This document shows, in pieces, positions 26,647 to 35,128 of a stretch of 42,839 bases of DNA. The position numbers were made by a program, and so were the translations under genes. The stretch covers positions 1 to 42,839 of the forward strand of contig JASHPW010000116.1 of the NCBI GenBank assembly GCA_030037895.1. Direction: 5' to 3'. Position 1 is the first letter of the stretch. Each line of letters opens with the position of its first letter. The stretch is from Xanthobacteraceae bacterium (lineage in GTDB: Bacteria > Pseudomonadota > Alphaproteobacteria > Rhizobiales > Xanthobacteraceae). The notes below the pieces were generated by a model. It worked only from the letters and a program-made list of their open reading frames with translations. It did no database searches and was not told where the DNA came from.

Positions 26647-26707
26647 GGCTTTCGACACTCGCGGCGCTTCGGCGATCGCGTCCGGCCCGCCCCCTGAAGC
26701 CGCGCGG

Positions 26708-26736
26708 ACCATACTGATTGGGTTGTGCCGAGTCAA
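26708..26736 (-). promoter_or_regulatory. Strong candidate sigma70 promoter for the F0 operon
   Basis: On the minus strand TTGACT (26736-26731) and TATGGT (26713-26708) are separated by exactly 17 bases. The start of transcription would be near 26700, about 54 bases before the atpI ATG at 26646. Confidence 0.6.
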
Positions 26737-26894
26737 GAAACGCCCGTCGATCCTAATGCCTTGAAACATTGATAGATATGGATGCTTGCGCGATGCTTGT
26801 CGAGGCTCGATTGTGCACCGCAAAGCGGTTCCGGCTAGAATGCGCGGGCGTGAATGTGCGGGACCGTTTTGACCGGATTGGCGAGGAGGCGACC

Positions 26895-27356
26895 ATGATC
26901 GACAAGGCCTTTGCCGTCGGCATCTTCGGCTTTTGTTTGATCGCGCCCGCTTTGGCCGACAATGTCACGACCGACAGCGAAGAAGGGCGCTACCTCTTCA
27001 ACAAGGTGGCGGACGGGTTCGTGCGGCTCGATACGCAGACCGGCGAGGTTTCGTTTTGCAGCCAGCGCAGCGTCGGTTGGGCGTGCCAAGCAGCGCCCGA
27101 GGACCGTGCCGTGTTCGAGAGCGAGATCGAACGCCTGCGCCGCGACAACGCCGCGCTCAAGAAGGACCTCCTTTCGCACGGCCTGCCCCTGCCGACCGGC
27201 ACGATGTCGGAGCCGTCGGTCGCGGGCGGCGGCGGTCGTCCGCAAGCGGAACGCCATTCCGACCTCGACCGCGTGCTCGCCTTGGTCGACCGGGCGTGGC
27301 GGCGGCTGGTCGAGGCGGTCGCCCGCGCGGAAAGGCAGATGCTGAACAAGAGTTGA
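26895..27356 (+). CDS. Secreted hypothetical protein with a coiled-coil segment
   Basis: 153-aa protein with a signal peptide (residues 1-22, ending ALADN), then a compact domain with GRYLFNKVADGFVRLDTQTG and two cysteines (SFCSQRSVGWACQA) likely forming a disulfide, a short coiled coil (about 73-92) and a helical C-terminus. AGGAGG seven bases before the ATG at 26895 fixes the start. The GRY...DGFxRLDTxTG pattern recurs in rhizobial hypothetical proteins; function unknown. Confidence 0.85.
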   Translation: MIDKAFAVGIFGFCLIAPALADNVTTDSEEGRYLFNKVADGFVRLDTQTGEVSFCSQRSVGWACQAAPEDRAVFESEIERLRRDNAALKKDLLSHGLPLPTGTMSEPSVAGGGGRPQAERHSDLDRVLALVDRAWRRLVEAVARAERQMLNKS

Positions 27357-27372
27357 GCGACGCGGCTTTCGA

Positions 27373-27825
27373 TCAGGATTCCCGCCGCCGGCGCTTCGCT
27401 CTTGCCGCCGGCTTGCGCTTTGTATCGGGCGGCGCCCAGATCATGCCTTCGAGCTTCATGCCGTCCGGGTCGGCAAAATAGACGGCGTAATAGTTGCGGC
27501 CGTAATATTCGCCGGGCGGGTCGAGCACGGTCATTCCATTCTTTTCCAGAAAGGCGCCGAGCTCGTCCACGTCTCTGCGGCTCGAAAGCTCAAAGGCATA
27601 ATGGTGGAAGCCGATATCCCCCTTACGATACTTGCGCTTTCTGCCTTGCGCGTCGGCGGCGGCGATCCAGAACAGCGTCTTGCCGTTGCTCCAGCCGGCC
27701 ATGTCCGCGTATGCGTATTTGAGTTTGAAGCCGAGGAAACCCAGAACCTTGGCGTAGAACTCCTTCGCGCGGGCGAAATCACCGACGCTGAGGACGAGAT
27801 GGTCGATGCCGACGACACGAGGCAT
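27373..27825 (-). CDS. VOC-superfamily protein with basic C-terminal tail
   Basis: 150-aa protein of the glyoxalase/bleomycin-resistance fold. H9 in GIDHLVLSV, H75 in GFHHYAFEL and a glutamate in GMKLEGMIW fit the metal-binding positions of the family, and YFADPDGMKLE is the typical C-terminal strand. It ends with a lysine/arginine-rich tail (KRKPAARAKRRRRES), unusual for the family and possibly a nucleic-acid contact. ATG at 27825 is preferred to GTG at 27840. It converges with the secreted hypothetical gene, with 16 bp between stops. Confidence 0.85.
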   Translation of the reverse strand: MPRVVGIDHLVLSVGDFARAKEFYAKVLGFLGFKLKYAYADMAGWSNGKTLFWIAAADAQGRKRKYRKGDIGFHHYAFELSSRRDVDELGAFLEKNGMTVLDPPGEYYGRNYYAVYFADPDGMKLEGMIWAPPDTKRKPAARAKRRRRES

Positions 27826-27882
27826 GGGGGACCTGCTCACGGGCGACTACAAGCGGCCCAAAAAGGGGAGCGCAAAAGAAAT

Positions 27883-27903
27883 GGGCCGGCGCGAAGCCGG
27901 CCC
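27883..27903 (-). terminator. Rho-independent terminator of the 32-aa lipoprotein gene
   Basis: GGGCCGGC (27883-27890) and GCCGGCCC (27896-27903) form an 8-bp GC stem with a 5-nt loop. Read on the minus strand the stem is followed by ATTTCTTTT, a U-rich tail. It lies 25 bp downstream of the small lipoprotein stop codon. Confidence 0.75.
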
Positions 27904-27928
27904 TTCCCCCTTAACTGCCGTACAGCGG

Positions 27929-28027
27929 TCACCCCTTAGTTACAACTGGCGGAGGAGGTGCAGTCGTGCAACCCGCGATGCTCAGGAGAGAAAGCACTGC
28001 GACGATTGCCAAAGCAAGCTTTTTCAT
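27929..28027 (-). CDS. Very small lipoprotein, 32 aa
   Basis: The whole product is a signal sequence with lipobox SIAGC (C20) plus a 12-residue tail TTAPPPPVVTKG rich in proline. AGGAGGAG about 6 bases before the ATG at 28027 is a near-perfect ribosome-binding site, and a terminator follows the stop, so it looks like a genuine single-gene transcript. Such entericidin-like or outer-membrane-anchored peptides are common in the order; no function is known to me. Confidence 0.85.
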   Translation of the reverse strand: MKKLALAIVAVLSLLSIAGCTTAPPPPVVTKG

Positions 28028-28636
28028 GACGATCTCCTCCTGATCAGGACGCGCCCACCATAATGTCGACGGCGGGGGTCTTCTAGTGCAGAAAAGCCAC
28101 ACTTCCCAATTCAATGGCCTGACTCCGCCGATAGCGGGCGCAATTGGGCGCGGAAAATGGCGGTGAAAATCCATGTGACGTATTGCTTTCACGCGCCTTT
28201 TCGGGTTGGCGCAGAGTCGTGGGGATGGCGTTGCAAATATGCCGCACTGGCAAAAATTCCGCTCAAAATCGTCCCAGCATGGCCGGAATGGAAGTTGCCG
28301 TCATCTGCGATTGTGGTCAAAGACGCGAATCGGTCCGCAAAGCCGCAAAATCGACACTTCTCGACCCGAAAATGTTCATCTACAACGTGAGGGATCGAAT
28401 CGGGCATTCGGGCAACCGCTGCCATCGTCGAGGCGCCATCCTCGAAGAGAATCGAACCATCCACGCTCCACGCGGGATGATATGAGCGGGACTCACGTTA
28501 ATCCATGAAGATCGCAAAGCATCGGTTGGGGCAAGGGTTGAGTTCGGTCCGGTTCCAGTCACCTGTAGTTCGGCGGCCTTCCTCGTCGCTGCCGCGGCGC
28601 GGGATTATCCAGGCTCGTGCCAGCGAGACCGTGCCG
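28028..28636. other. Gene-poor, AT-richer stretch of about 600 bp
   Basis: No reading frame here has family character or a good ribosome-binding site. A 91-codon minus-strand frame (28189-28464) has mixed third-position composition unlike neighbouring genes. G+C is visibly lower than the surroundings, for example near 28321-28380. It may hold promoters for both flanking lipoprotein genes or an unrecognised small RNA. Confidence 0.5.
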
Positions 28637-29110
28637 ATGATGGGATGCAGGCTGACGGTCGCATTGGCCGCTCTCGTGCTCGCGGCATGCACGACGTCGC
28701 CGTCATTGCCGTCATCGCCGTCATCTTCTTCAAGCTCGGCCGAAAGTCTGCTCGGAATGTCCGACGCGACGCCGGTCGACAGCAGTCTCGGCATGCGCGA
28801 GCTTACGCCGCCGGAAAAGAAAATCATCGCCGACGCGGTCGCTCTCTCGATCAAAGACCCGGCTTCGGCAAAATATCGCTGGGCGAAAATTTCGAATTCG
28901 GCCGAAGGCTCGGTCAATTATTGCGGGATGGTGGATGCCAAGAGCCCGTATCCGGCCTACAATGGCTTGCAGGCCTACATCGTCGAAACCAAAGTCACCG
29001 ACGGCAAGGTTTCCTCGGCCGTAGTCGGTCTCATCGCCGGCGGCAAGGACATCGCGATCGTTACCAAGATGTGCAAGAAATACGGTCTCAACCCCAACGA
29101 CGCGACTTGA
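28637..29110 (+). CDS. Lipoprotein with Ser/Pro-rich linker
   Basis: 157-aa lipoprotein with lipobox LAAC (C18), a Ser/Pro-rich linker encoded partly by three tandem 9-bp units GCCGTCAT[T/C] (28699-28725), and a globular domain with KKIIADAVALSIKDPASAKYRW and VNYCGMVDAKSPYPAYNG. The DPxSAxYRW pattern is seen in small secreted proteins of the group; function unknown. ATG at 28637 starts just before the signal sequence; the next ATG at 28640 is equally possible. Confidence 0.82.
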   Translation: MMGCRLTVALAALVLAACTTSPSLPSSPSSSSSSAESLLGMSDATPVDSSLGMRELTPPEKKIIADAVALSIKDPASAKYRWAKISNSAEGSVNYCGMVDAKSPYPAYNGLQAYIVETKVTDGKVSSAVVGLIAGGKDIAIVTKMCKKYGLNPNDAT

Positions 29111-29493
29111 TCTCGGCGGCGGCGTCCTCGGCAAACGGAGACGCGCCCGCGCGGGCGCATGTCGCGAGCGGGATACGCCGCCGCCTGCCGACACATGCAC
29201 CGATGATGCGGTCCGTGCGCGATTCGTAGTTGTCTCCCCGCTTTTTATTTGGTCGCGTCTTTGCGCCGCAAAGCGGCGCCGGTGTATGCCTTCCACCGCT
29301 CCGACGCCCAGCTCATATTTTCCGCCATGCGCCTCAGCATAAGCGCGCAAGATTTGCGACCCTGCCGTTCATTTCAACAACAAGAGCAGGTCGCAAGCAC
29401 TATGCAATGGAAGTCTATGCGGCTATCATGATTCAAATACCAAGAAACGACGGGGCACCGCCCCGATCGCGCTTATATCCAGGGGAGGTACTC
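29111..29493. other. Gene-free region with a 16-bp perfect palindrome
   Basis: GCGCCCGC (29143-29150) is followed at once by GCGGGCGC (29151-29158), a GC hairpin about 33 bp after the lipoprotein stop that may end transcription without a T-run. The AT-richer right half (29330-29470) should carry the promoter of the following transporter operon. No gene is supported. Confidence 0.5.
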
Positions 29494-30693
29494 ATGCGAC
29501 GACGCGAATTCCTGAAATATTCCGCCGTGACAGCGTTGGCCGCTCCGTTCGTGCGCGTTGCCAAGGCTGATCTCCCGGCCATCAAGGTCGCCGTAATCGG
29601 CGCAAAAACCGGCCCGCTCGCGCCAGGCGCGGCGGTCACCCATTTCCCGCCCTACAGGCTGTGGGCACATGAGGTCAACGCGGGCGGCGGACTCAAGCTC
29701 AAGGATGGGCAGCATAAGGTCGAGTTGATCGAATATGACGACCGCACGCAGCCGCCCGAGGCGATCAAGGCGGTGGAGCGCGCCGCTACGGTGGACAAGG
29801 TCGATTGGATCGGCGGGCTCTATGCTACCGGATTCAATCTCGCCGCGGCGCCGACTTTCGCACGGCTCGGCTATCCGCAGCTCACGCAAGCCTGCGTCAC
29901 CGATCAGGCGCCTTTGATCGTCAAGAAGTATCCCGGCTTCTTCATGTTCCAGGCCTCGACCACGTCCTATGCAAAGGGTGCCATCGGCGTCCTCAAAAAG
30001 CTCAAGGACGGCGGTCAGATCGGAAACAAGGTCGCCGCCGTCAACGTTGCGGACGACTTCGGCATCGAGCTTGCCAATAAGGGACGGCCGCTGTTCAAGG
30101 AAGCGGGCTTCGACATCGTCTACGACAAATCCTATCCGCTGGGCGCGCAGGACTACACGCCGGTCATCAATGCCGCCAAGGCGGCCAATCCGGACGCCTT
30201 CGTCGCCTGGTCCTATCCGCCCGACACGTTCGGCCTCGCCGACGCGGCCAAGATCCAAGGCCTCAATGTCAAGGCCTATTACTGCGCCGTCGGCTGCGCC
30301 TTCCAGGGTTTCGCGCAGAAGAACGGCGCCGCGGCCGAGAACATTCTCGGCGCCGGCGGCATCAATGACACGCCGGAGATCCGCGCCTTCTACAAGCGGC
30401 ACAAGGAAGTCACCAACGTCGACGCCGACTATTGGGGCAGCCCGTTCTACTACGCGATGCTCCAGGTCCTCGCCCAATCGATCGAAGCCGTCGGTTCGCT
30501 GGATCGGATGGCGATCGCCGCCCACTTCCGGAACCGCAAATTCAAGACCCTGATCGGCGAGGTCGAAATGCCCGGCCAGATCCTCGATAAGGTCTATACC
30601 GTCGGCCAGTGGCAAGGCGGATTCTTCGCCGCCGTCGCCGGGCAGGGCTTCTCCGACTATGCGCAGGTCAAGCTGAAAACCAGCTGGGGCTGA
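29494..30693 (+). CDS. HAAT-family ABC transporter substrate-binding protein (first operon)
   Basis: Periplasmic binding protein of 399 aa (Peripla_BP_6/LivK-like). The N-terminus MRRREFLKYSAVTALAAPF carries a twin-arginine motif, suggesting Tat export, with cleavage near residue 26. The mature part has VAVIGAKTGPLAPGAA and the two-lobed binding fold. GGGAGG stands before the ATG at 29494. The substrate is not predictable: the family takes branched-chain amino acids, amides, urea, aromatic acids and others. A 190-bp gap with small inverted repeats (30703-30741) separates it from the permease genes, typical of uneven expression within such operons. Confidence 0.92.
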   Translation: MRRREFLKYSAVTALAAPFVRVAKADLPAIKVAVIGAKTGPLAPGAAVTHFPPYRLWAHEVNAGGGLKLKDGQHKVELIEYDDRTQPPEAIKAVERAATVDKVDWIGGLYATGFNLAAAPTFARLGYPQLTQACVTDQAPLIVKKYPGFFMFQASTTSYAKGAIGVLKKLKDGGQIGNKVAAVNVADDFGIELANKGRPLFKEAGFDIVYDKSYPLGAQDYTPVINAAKAANPDAFVAWSYPPDTFGLADAAKIQGLNVKAYYCAVGCAFQGFAQKNGAAAENILGAGGINDTPEIRAFYKRHKEVTNVDADYWGSPFYYAMLQVLAQSIEAVGSLDRMAIAAHFRNRKFKTLIGEVEMPGQILDKVYTVGQWQGGFFAAVAGQGFSDYAQVKLKTSWG

Positions 30694-30883
30694 GAATCCT
30701 TAGGCTCCGAAGGGCGGCTCCGCCGCGTGCTTCGCCGAGCCGATAAGTTCCGACGCACGGTGATCGTCCCCCGGTCGCGAACAGGCCGGGGACGAGGCCG
30801 GCGGTTTGAACCTCGCTGGTCGGGCGCGGCGCGACATCACGGCGCCGGCACCGGCCATCCGTAATCGACCACACCCGCTCGAC

Positions 30884-31750
30884 ATGGATATCGTCATCAT
30901 CGGCCTACTGCTCGGCGGCACCTATGCCTTGATGGCGATGGGCTTGCAGCTGCAATACGGCGTCGCCCGCATCATGAATCTGGCCAACGGCGAGATGCTG
31001 ATCGCCGGGGCGTTCGGCGCCTTCTGGTTCTATTTGGGCACGAAAGCGAGCCCGCTCCTGGCCCTGCTTTTCGTGATTCCGCTCGCCTTCGCGCTGAACT
31101 GGGCGATCTACCGCGTGCTGATCCTGCCGCTCGTGCGCCGCGCCAAGAGCCAGGGCAAGCTCGAGGTCGACAGCATTCTGGCCACCTTCGGCCTGAGCTT
31201 CATCTTCATCGGCATCATGGTGGCGGTCTTTGGCGCTCAATATACCGACTACGCCTACCTGTCGGAGCCGATTTTCATTTTTGGCGAGCGCTATGGTCTC
31301 AACCGCGTTGTCGCCTTTCTCGCCTCGGCGGCGCTCTGCACCGGCCTGTATGTCTGGTTGCACAAGACACGGGCGGGGCTGGCGTTGCGGGCGGTATCCG
31401 TCAATCCGTCCGCTGCGGGGCTCGTCTCGATCAATGTCGCGCGCACCTCGGCGTTCGCTTTCGCATTGGGCGGAGCGGTGACGGCGGCCGGCGGCGTGCT
31501 GCTCAGCATGTACTTGACCTTCGATGCGTCCTACGGCGTCGTCTTCACCCTGAAAGCGCTGATCATCGTCATTCTCGGCGGCGTCGGCGACATCCGCGGG
31601 ACGATCGTTGCCGCTTTCATCCTCGGCCTCGCCGAAACCGCGGTCGCCACGCTGATCGATCCGGGCCTCACGCTCGCCGCCGCCTACATCCTGTTCATGA
31701 TCGTGTTGCTGGTGCGGCCGGAGGGCCTGTTCGGGAGGCGGACGGCGTGA
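30884..31750 (+). CDS. HAAT ABC transporter permease, LivH type (first operon)
   Basis: Inner-membrane permease of 288 aa, about eight TM helices. Family marks are GLLLGGTYALMAMGLQLQYG (about 7-26), RIMNLANGEMLIAGAF and the C-terminal LKALIIVILGGVGDIRGTI coupling region. ATG at 30884 is chosen because the hydrophobic domain starts immediately; ATG at 30806 would add 26 polar residues. Its TGA overlaps the next start as GTGA. Confidence 0.92.
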   Translation: MDIVIIGLLLGGTYALMAMGLQLQYGVARIMNLANGEMLIAGAFGAFWFYLGTKASPLLALLFVIPLAFALNWAIYRVLILPLVRRAKSQGKLEVDSILATFGLSFIFIGIMVAVFGAQYTDYAYLSEPIFIFGERYGLNRVVAFLASAALCTGLYVWLHKTRAGLALRAVSVNPSAAGLVSINVARTSAFAFALGGAVTAAGGVLLSMYLTFDASYGVVFTLKALIIVILGGVGDIRGTIVAAFILGLAETAVATLIDPGLTLAAAYILFMIVLLVRPEGLFGRRTA

Positions 31751-32808
31751 GCACCATGGCAAAAACGTCGGCGGGCGGCGCGGGACTGCGCATCACCGCG
31801 CGCGAGGCACGCAATCTTCTGGCCGGCGCCCTGATCGTCGTTGCCGCGGGTTTTGTACCGCTGCTGTTCAGCGGCTATGTGCTGCAGGTGGCGATTTCCA
31901 TCGTCATGTATACGGCGTTCGCCACGTCATGGCTGTTGTTCTCCGGACCGACCAACTACATCGCCCTGTCGACGGCGGCGTTCTTCGGCATCGGCATGTA
32001 CGTCACGGCGGCCGGCATCGATCTCGCGCCCTATCCGGTGTTGATCCTCGCCTCCGGCGTCGCCGGCGCGCTCCTGGCCGCGGTCATGGGGCTCGCCACG
32101 CTGCGCGTTTCCGGCGTCTATTTCGTCATTTTCTCTCTCGGTCTCGCCGAGCTGGTGCGGCAAATCATGACCTGGGGGCAGCACGTCTTCGGGACGATGA
32201 GCGGCCTCTACGTCACCATCGACCGCAGCGAACCGATGTACTACTGGCAACTCTTGCTGCTGGCGGCGGTGATCTTTCTGGTTGGCTGGTGGATCGGCCG
32301 CTCGCGCCTCGGATTTGCGCTGCGCATCATCGGCAACGACGAAGTCGTCGCGGTTCATTGCGGCATCAACACCGCGCGCGCCAAGGTGATCCTGTTCGTC
32401 ATCTCCAGCACTTTCGCCTCGATCGTCGGGGCGCTGGTCGCGCCGCGCTGGGGCTATGTCGAGCCGGTTGTGGCGTTCAATCCGTCGTTGTCGTTTCAGG
32501 TGGTGATCATGGCGCTTCTGGGCGGCACGCACCGTTTGTGGGGGCCGCTCCTCGGCGTCATTCCGTTCACGCTCTTGTGGGAGTTGATCTCGATCGAATT
32601 CCCCGACCAGACGACGTTGCTCCTCGGCGTGTGTTTCCTCCTCATCGTCTACGTCATTCCCAACGGCATCACCGGGCTCGTCGAGGATGCGCTGAGCCGC
32701 CGCGCCGGCCACGGCGGTCCGGTCGGCGACACCCTTAGTCGTGGCGCTCATGGCGTGATCGGTTCGGTCCGGACCCTGCTGCAAGGACGGAAGCGCCACA
32801 ATGCCTGA
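31747..32808 (+). CDS. HAAT ABC transporter permease, LivM type (first operon)
   Basis: Second permease, 353 aa, with about ten TM helices and the family region FNPSLSFQVVIMALLGGTHRLWGP near 238-261. The start is GTG at 31747, overlapping the livH-type stop by 4 bp; ATG at 31756 is an alternative. It carries a C-terminal extension of about 40 polar residues after the last helix (EDALSRRAGHGG onward), longer than usual. It overlaps the ATPase gene by 8 bp. Confidence 0.9.
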   Translation: MSTMAKTSAGGAGLRITAREARNLLAGALIVVAAGFVPLLFSGYVLQVAISIVMYTAFATSWLLFSGPTNYIALSTAAFFGIGMYVTAAGIDLAPYPVLILASGVAGALLAAVMGLATLRVSGVYFVIFSLGLAELVRQIMTWGQHVFGTMSGLYVTIDRSEPMYYWQLLLLAAVIFLVGWWIGRSRLGFALRIIGNDEVVAVHCGINTARAKVILFVISSTFASIVGALVAPRWGYVEPVVAFNPSLSFQVVIMALLGGTHRLWGPLLGVIPFTLLWELISIEFPDQTTLLLGVCFLLIVYVIPNGITGLVEDALSRRAGHGGPVGDTLSRGAHGVIGSVRTLLQGRKRHNA

Positions 32809-33544
32809 GGTCGCCGCCGCCGAGGCATTGTCCGTGGCCGGCCTCAGCAAACGCTTTGGCGGTCTGGTGGCGGTCGACAACATGTCGTTCGCGCTTGCCG
32901 AGAAAGAGGTTTTGGGCCTGATCGGGCCGAACGGCTCGGGCAAGACGACGGTGATGAACCTGATCTCCGGCGCGGCGAAGCCCAGCTCCGGCGAGATCAG
33001 GCTCTACGGCGAGTCCATCACCGGCATCGGCGCCAGTAAGGTCGCTAACAAGGGCGTCGCCCGCACGTTCCAACTGGTGCGCATGCTTCCGGGGCTGACG
33101 GTGCTCGAGAACGTCACCGCCGGCGGCGTGTTCGGTCATGCCCGCCGCTGGGGCAAGGAGCTCGAGGACCATGCCCGCGCCCTGCTGCGGCGGGTCGGCC
33201 TGCCGGACGCCGCCGGCGCCGCGGTGTCGGCGCTGACCTACATCGACCAGAAGCGCGTCGAGCTTGCCCGGGCGCTGGCGTCCGATCCAAGAATCCTGTT
33301 GCTCGACGAATGGCTGGCCGGCCTCAATCCAACCGAGCTCAAGATCGGCATTGCGCTGATCGAACAATTGCGCGCCGACGGCTGCACGATCGTCATCGTC
33401 GAGCATGTCATGCATGCGATCCGCAGCTTGTGCGACCGCTGCATCGTGATGAACAGCGGGATCAAGATCGCCGAGGGTACGCCCGCGGAGGTGCTGGCCG
33501 ACCATGGCGTGATCCGGGCCTATCTCGGAGAGGCCGATGCTTGA
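32801..33544 (+). CDS. HAAT ABC transporter ATPase, LivG type with unusual signature
   Basis: 247-aa ATPase. Walker A GPNGSGKTT (about 43-51) and switch EH in VIVEHVMHAIR are normal. The signature region reads SALTYIDQKRVELARAL instead of the usual LAYGDQRRLEIARAL, with isoleucine in the glycine position, and Walker B continues DEWLAGLNP instead of DEPAAGLNP. These changes look conserved rather than decayed, since the frame is intact. It overlaps both neighbours by 8 bp, so it is translationally coupled. Activity is likely but the signature change deserves checking. Confidence 0.9.
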   Translation: MPEVAAAEALSVAGLSKRFGGLVAVDNMSFALAEKEVLGLIGPNGSGKTTVMNLISGAAKPSSGEIRLYGESITGIGASKVANKGVARTFQLVRMLPGLTVLENVTAGGVFGHARRWGKELEDHARALLRRVGLPDAAGAAVSALTYIDQKRVELARALASDPRILLLDEWLAGLNPTELKIGIALIEQLRADGCTIVIVEHVMHAIRSLCDRCIVMNSGIKIAEGTPAEVLADHGVIRAYLGEADA

Positions 33545-34244
33545 GACGCGGAACGTGTCGGTGCTCTACGGCCGCCATCGCGCGCTGGAGAACGTGTCGG
33601 CCTCGGTGGCGAAAGGCGAGATCGTGGTCATGCTCGGCGCCAACGGCGCCGGCAAGAGCACGTTCTTGCGCGCCATCGCTGGGCAGACGCGCAAGATGGA
33701 CGGCGCGACTGTGCTCATGGACGGGACCGACATCACGCATCGTCCGCCGCATGAGATCGTGGAGACCGGCATCGCGCTGGTGCCCGAGGATCGGGGCATT
33801 TTCGCCGACCTGACCGTGCGAGAGAACCTGATCCTCGGCGCCCATCCGGCCCGCGCGCGGGCGTTCGAGGCGGACAATCTGGAGCGTGTTCTGACCTTGT
33901 TTCCCAAGCTCGCAGAGCGCCCCAAGCAGATCGTGCGCACCATGAGCGGCGGCGAACGGCAGATGGTGGCGATCGGCCGCGCGATGATGTCGGCGCCGGC
34001 CATCCTGCTGCTCGACGAGCCTTCGCTCGGGCTGGCGCCGATGTTGTGCACGGAACTGTTCCGGGCGCTCGCCCGCATCAAAGACGCCGGCGTCGGGATT
34101 TTCCTGGTGGAGCAGAACGCCAAGCAGAGCCTCGCCATCGCCGACCGCGGCTATCTGCTCGATAACGGCCACATCGTCGGCGCCGGTAACGCCGCGGCCT
34201 TGACCAAGGACGAGAAAGTAAAGGCGGCTTATCTGGGGGAGTGA
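33537..34244 (+). CDS. HAAT ABC transporter ATPase, LivF type (first operon)
   Basis: 235-aa ATPase with normal Walker A GANGAGKST, signature MSGGERQMVAIGRAMM and Walker B LLLDEPSLGLAP, plus switch FLVEQNAKQSL. It pairs with the unusual LivG-type protein, so the complex may have one canonical and one altered nucleotide site. It overlaps the preceding gene by 8 bp and is the last gene of the operon; a palindromic repeat follows. Confidence 0.93.
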   Translation: MLETRNVSVLYGRHRALENVSASVAKGEIVVMLGANGAGKSTFLRAIAGQTRKMDGATVLMDGTDITHRPPHEIVETGIALVPEDRGIFADLTVRENLILGAHPARARAFEADNLERVLTLFPKLAERPKQIVRTMSGGERQMVAIGRAMMSAPAILLLDEPSLGLAPMLCTELFRALARIKDAGVGIFLVEQNAKQSLAIADRGYLLDNGHIVGAGNAAALTKDEKVKAAYLGE

Positions 34245-34273
34245 TATGAATCCGCCCGATTGATTCCCGATTT

Positions 34274-34380
34274 GTCATTCCGGGGCCGAGCAAAGCGAGG
34301 AGACCGGAATCCATAACCCCAGCGCGGGAATATGGATTCCGGACTCGCCGCTGCGCGGCGATCAAGTCCGGGGCAAGCTT
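34274..34380. repeat. Palindromic repeat between two convergent transporter operons
   Basis: GGAATCCATA (34306-34315) pairs with TATGGATTCC (34331-34340), followed by a short GC stem CGCCG...CGGCG (34346-34360). The flanks carry TCATTCCGGGG and AAGTCCGGGG. The tract resembles dispersed repeats of Bradyrhizobiaceae-like genomes and is placed where a bidirectional terminator is expected. Confidence 0.6.
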
Positions 34381-34395
34381 TTTCCGGATCATGCT

Positions 34396-35118
34396 TTATT
34401 GCGCGGTCCATTCCCCGGCGCTGGCACCGGCCAGCGATTGGACGCGCGCCGCGTCGGCGGCGAGCTCGCGCGCCGGACCGGAATAGACCACCTGACCGTC
34501 GTCGAGCACATAGGCGTAGTCGGCGATTTCCAGGCTCATGCGCACGTTCTGCTCGACCAGCAGCACGGAGATACCCTGCGCGCGCATCTGCACCACGATG
34601 CGGAAGACTTCGCGCGTGATGAGCGGCGCCAGCCCTTGCGATGGCTCGTCGAGAATGAGGAGCTTGGGATTGAGGAGAAGCGCGCGGGCGATCGCCAGCA
34701 TTTCCTGCTCGCCGCCGGAGAGCTGCCGGCCGCGGCTCGCGCGGCGTTCCGCGAGCCGGGGAAACAGCCGGCAGACGCTGGCGGGCGTCCACGGGCCCGG
34801 CCGCGCCAGCGGCACGATGAGGTTCTCGTCCACGGTGAGGTTGGGAAAGATCCGGCGGCCCTCCGGGACGTAGCCGACCCCGAGCGCGGCGACGCGGAAT
34901 GGCGGCCAGCGCGTGGTGTCCGCGCCAAAGACGGTGACGCGGCCTTGGCGCGGGGCGGTTAGGCCCATGAGGCTGCGCAGCGTCGTGGTCTTGCCGGCGC
35001 CATTGCGTCCGAGCAGCGCCGTCACCTGGCCTTCCGCGGCTTCGAGGCTGACGCCGTGCAGGATATGGCTCTTGCCGTAATAGACATGGAGCCCTTCGGC
35101 GGTGAGTGCTGCGCTCAT
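34396..35118 (-). CDS. HAAT ABC transporter ATPase, LivF type (second operon)
   Basis: 240-aa ATPase with Walker A GRNGAGKTT, signature LSGGEQEMLAIARALL, Walker B LILDEPSQGLAP and switch LLVEQNVRMSLE. It is the last gene of the leftward operon and starts 10 bp after the LivG-type gene. It is clearly different in sequence from the LivF protein of the first operon, so the two transporters are not a recent duplication. Confidence 0.93.
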   Translation of the reverse strand: MSAALTAEGLHVYYGKSHILHGVSLEAAEGQVTALLGRNGAGKTTTLRSLMGLTAPRQGRVTVFGADTTRWPPFRVAALGVGYVPEGRRIFPNLTVDENLIVPLARPGPWTPASVCRLFPRLAERRASRGRQLSGGEQEMLAIARALLLNPKLLILDEPSQGLAPLITREVFRIVVQMRAQGISVLLVEQNVRMSLEIADYAYVLDDGQVVYSGPARELAADAARVQSLAGASAGEWTAQ

Positions 35119-35128
35119 AGGGCCTCGC

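Noticed and set aside
28189-28464. 91-codon minus-strand frame in the gene-poor region, with a CRFC motif
   Set aside because: Third-position composition is near even, unlike true genes here, and the ribosome-binding site is weak. It could be an acquired gene, but I cannot support it.
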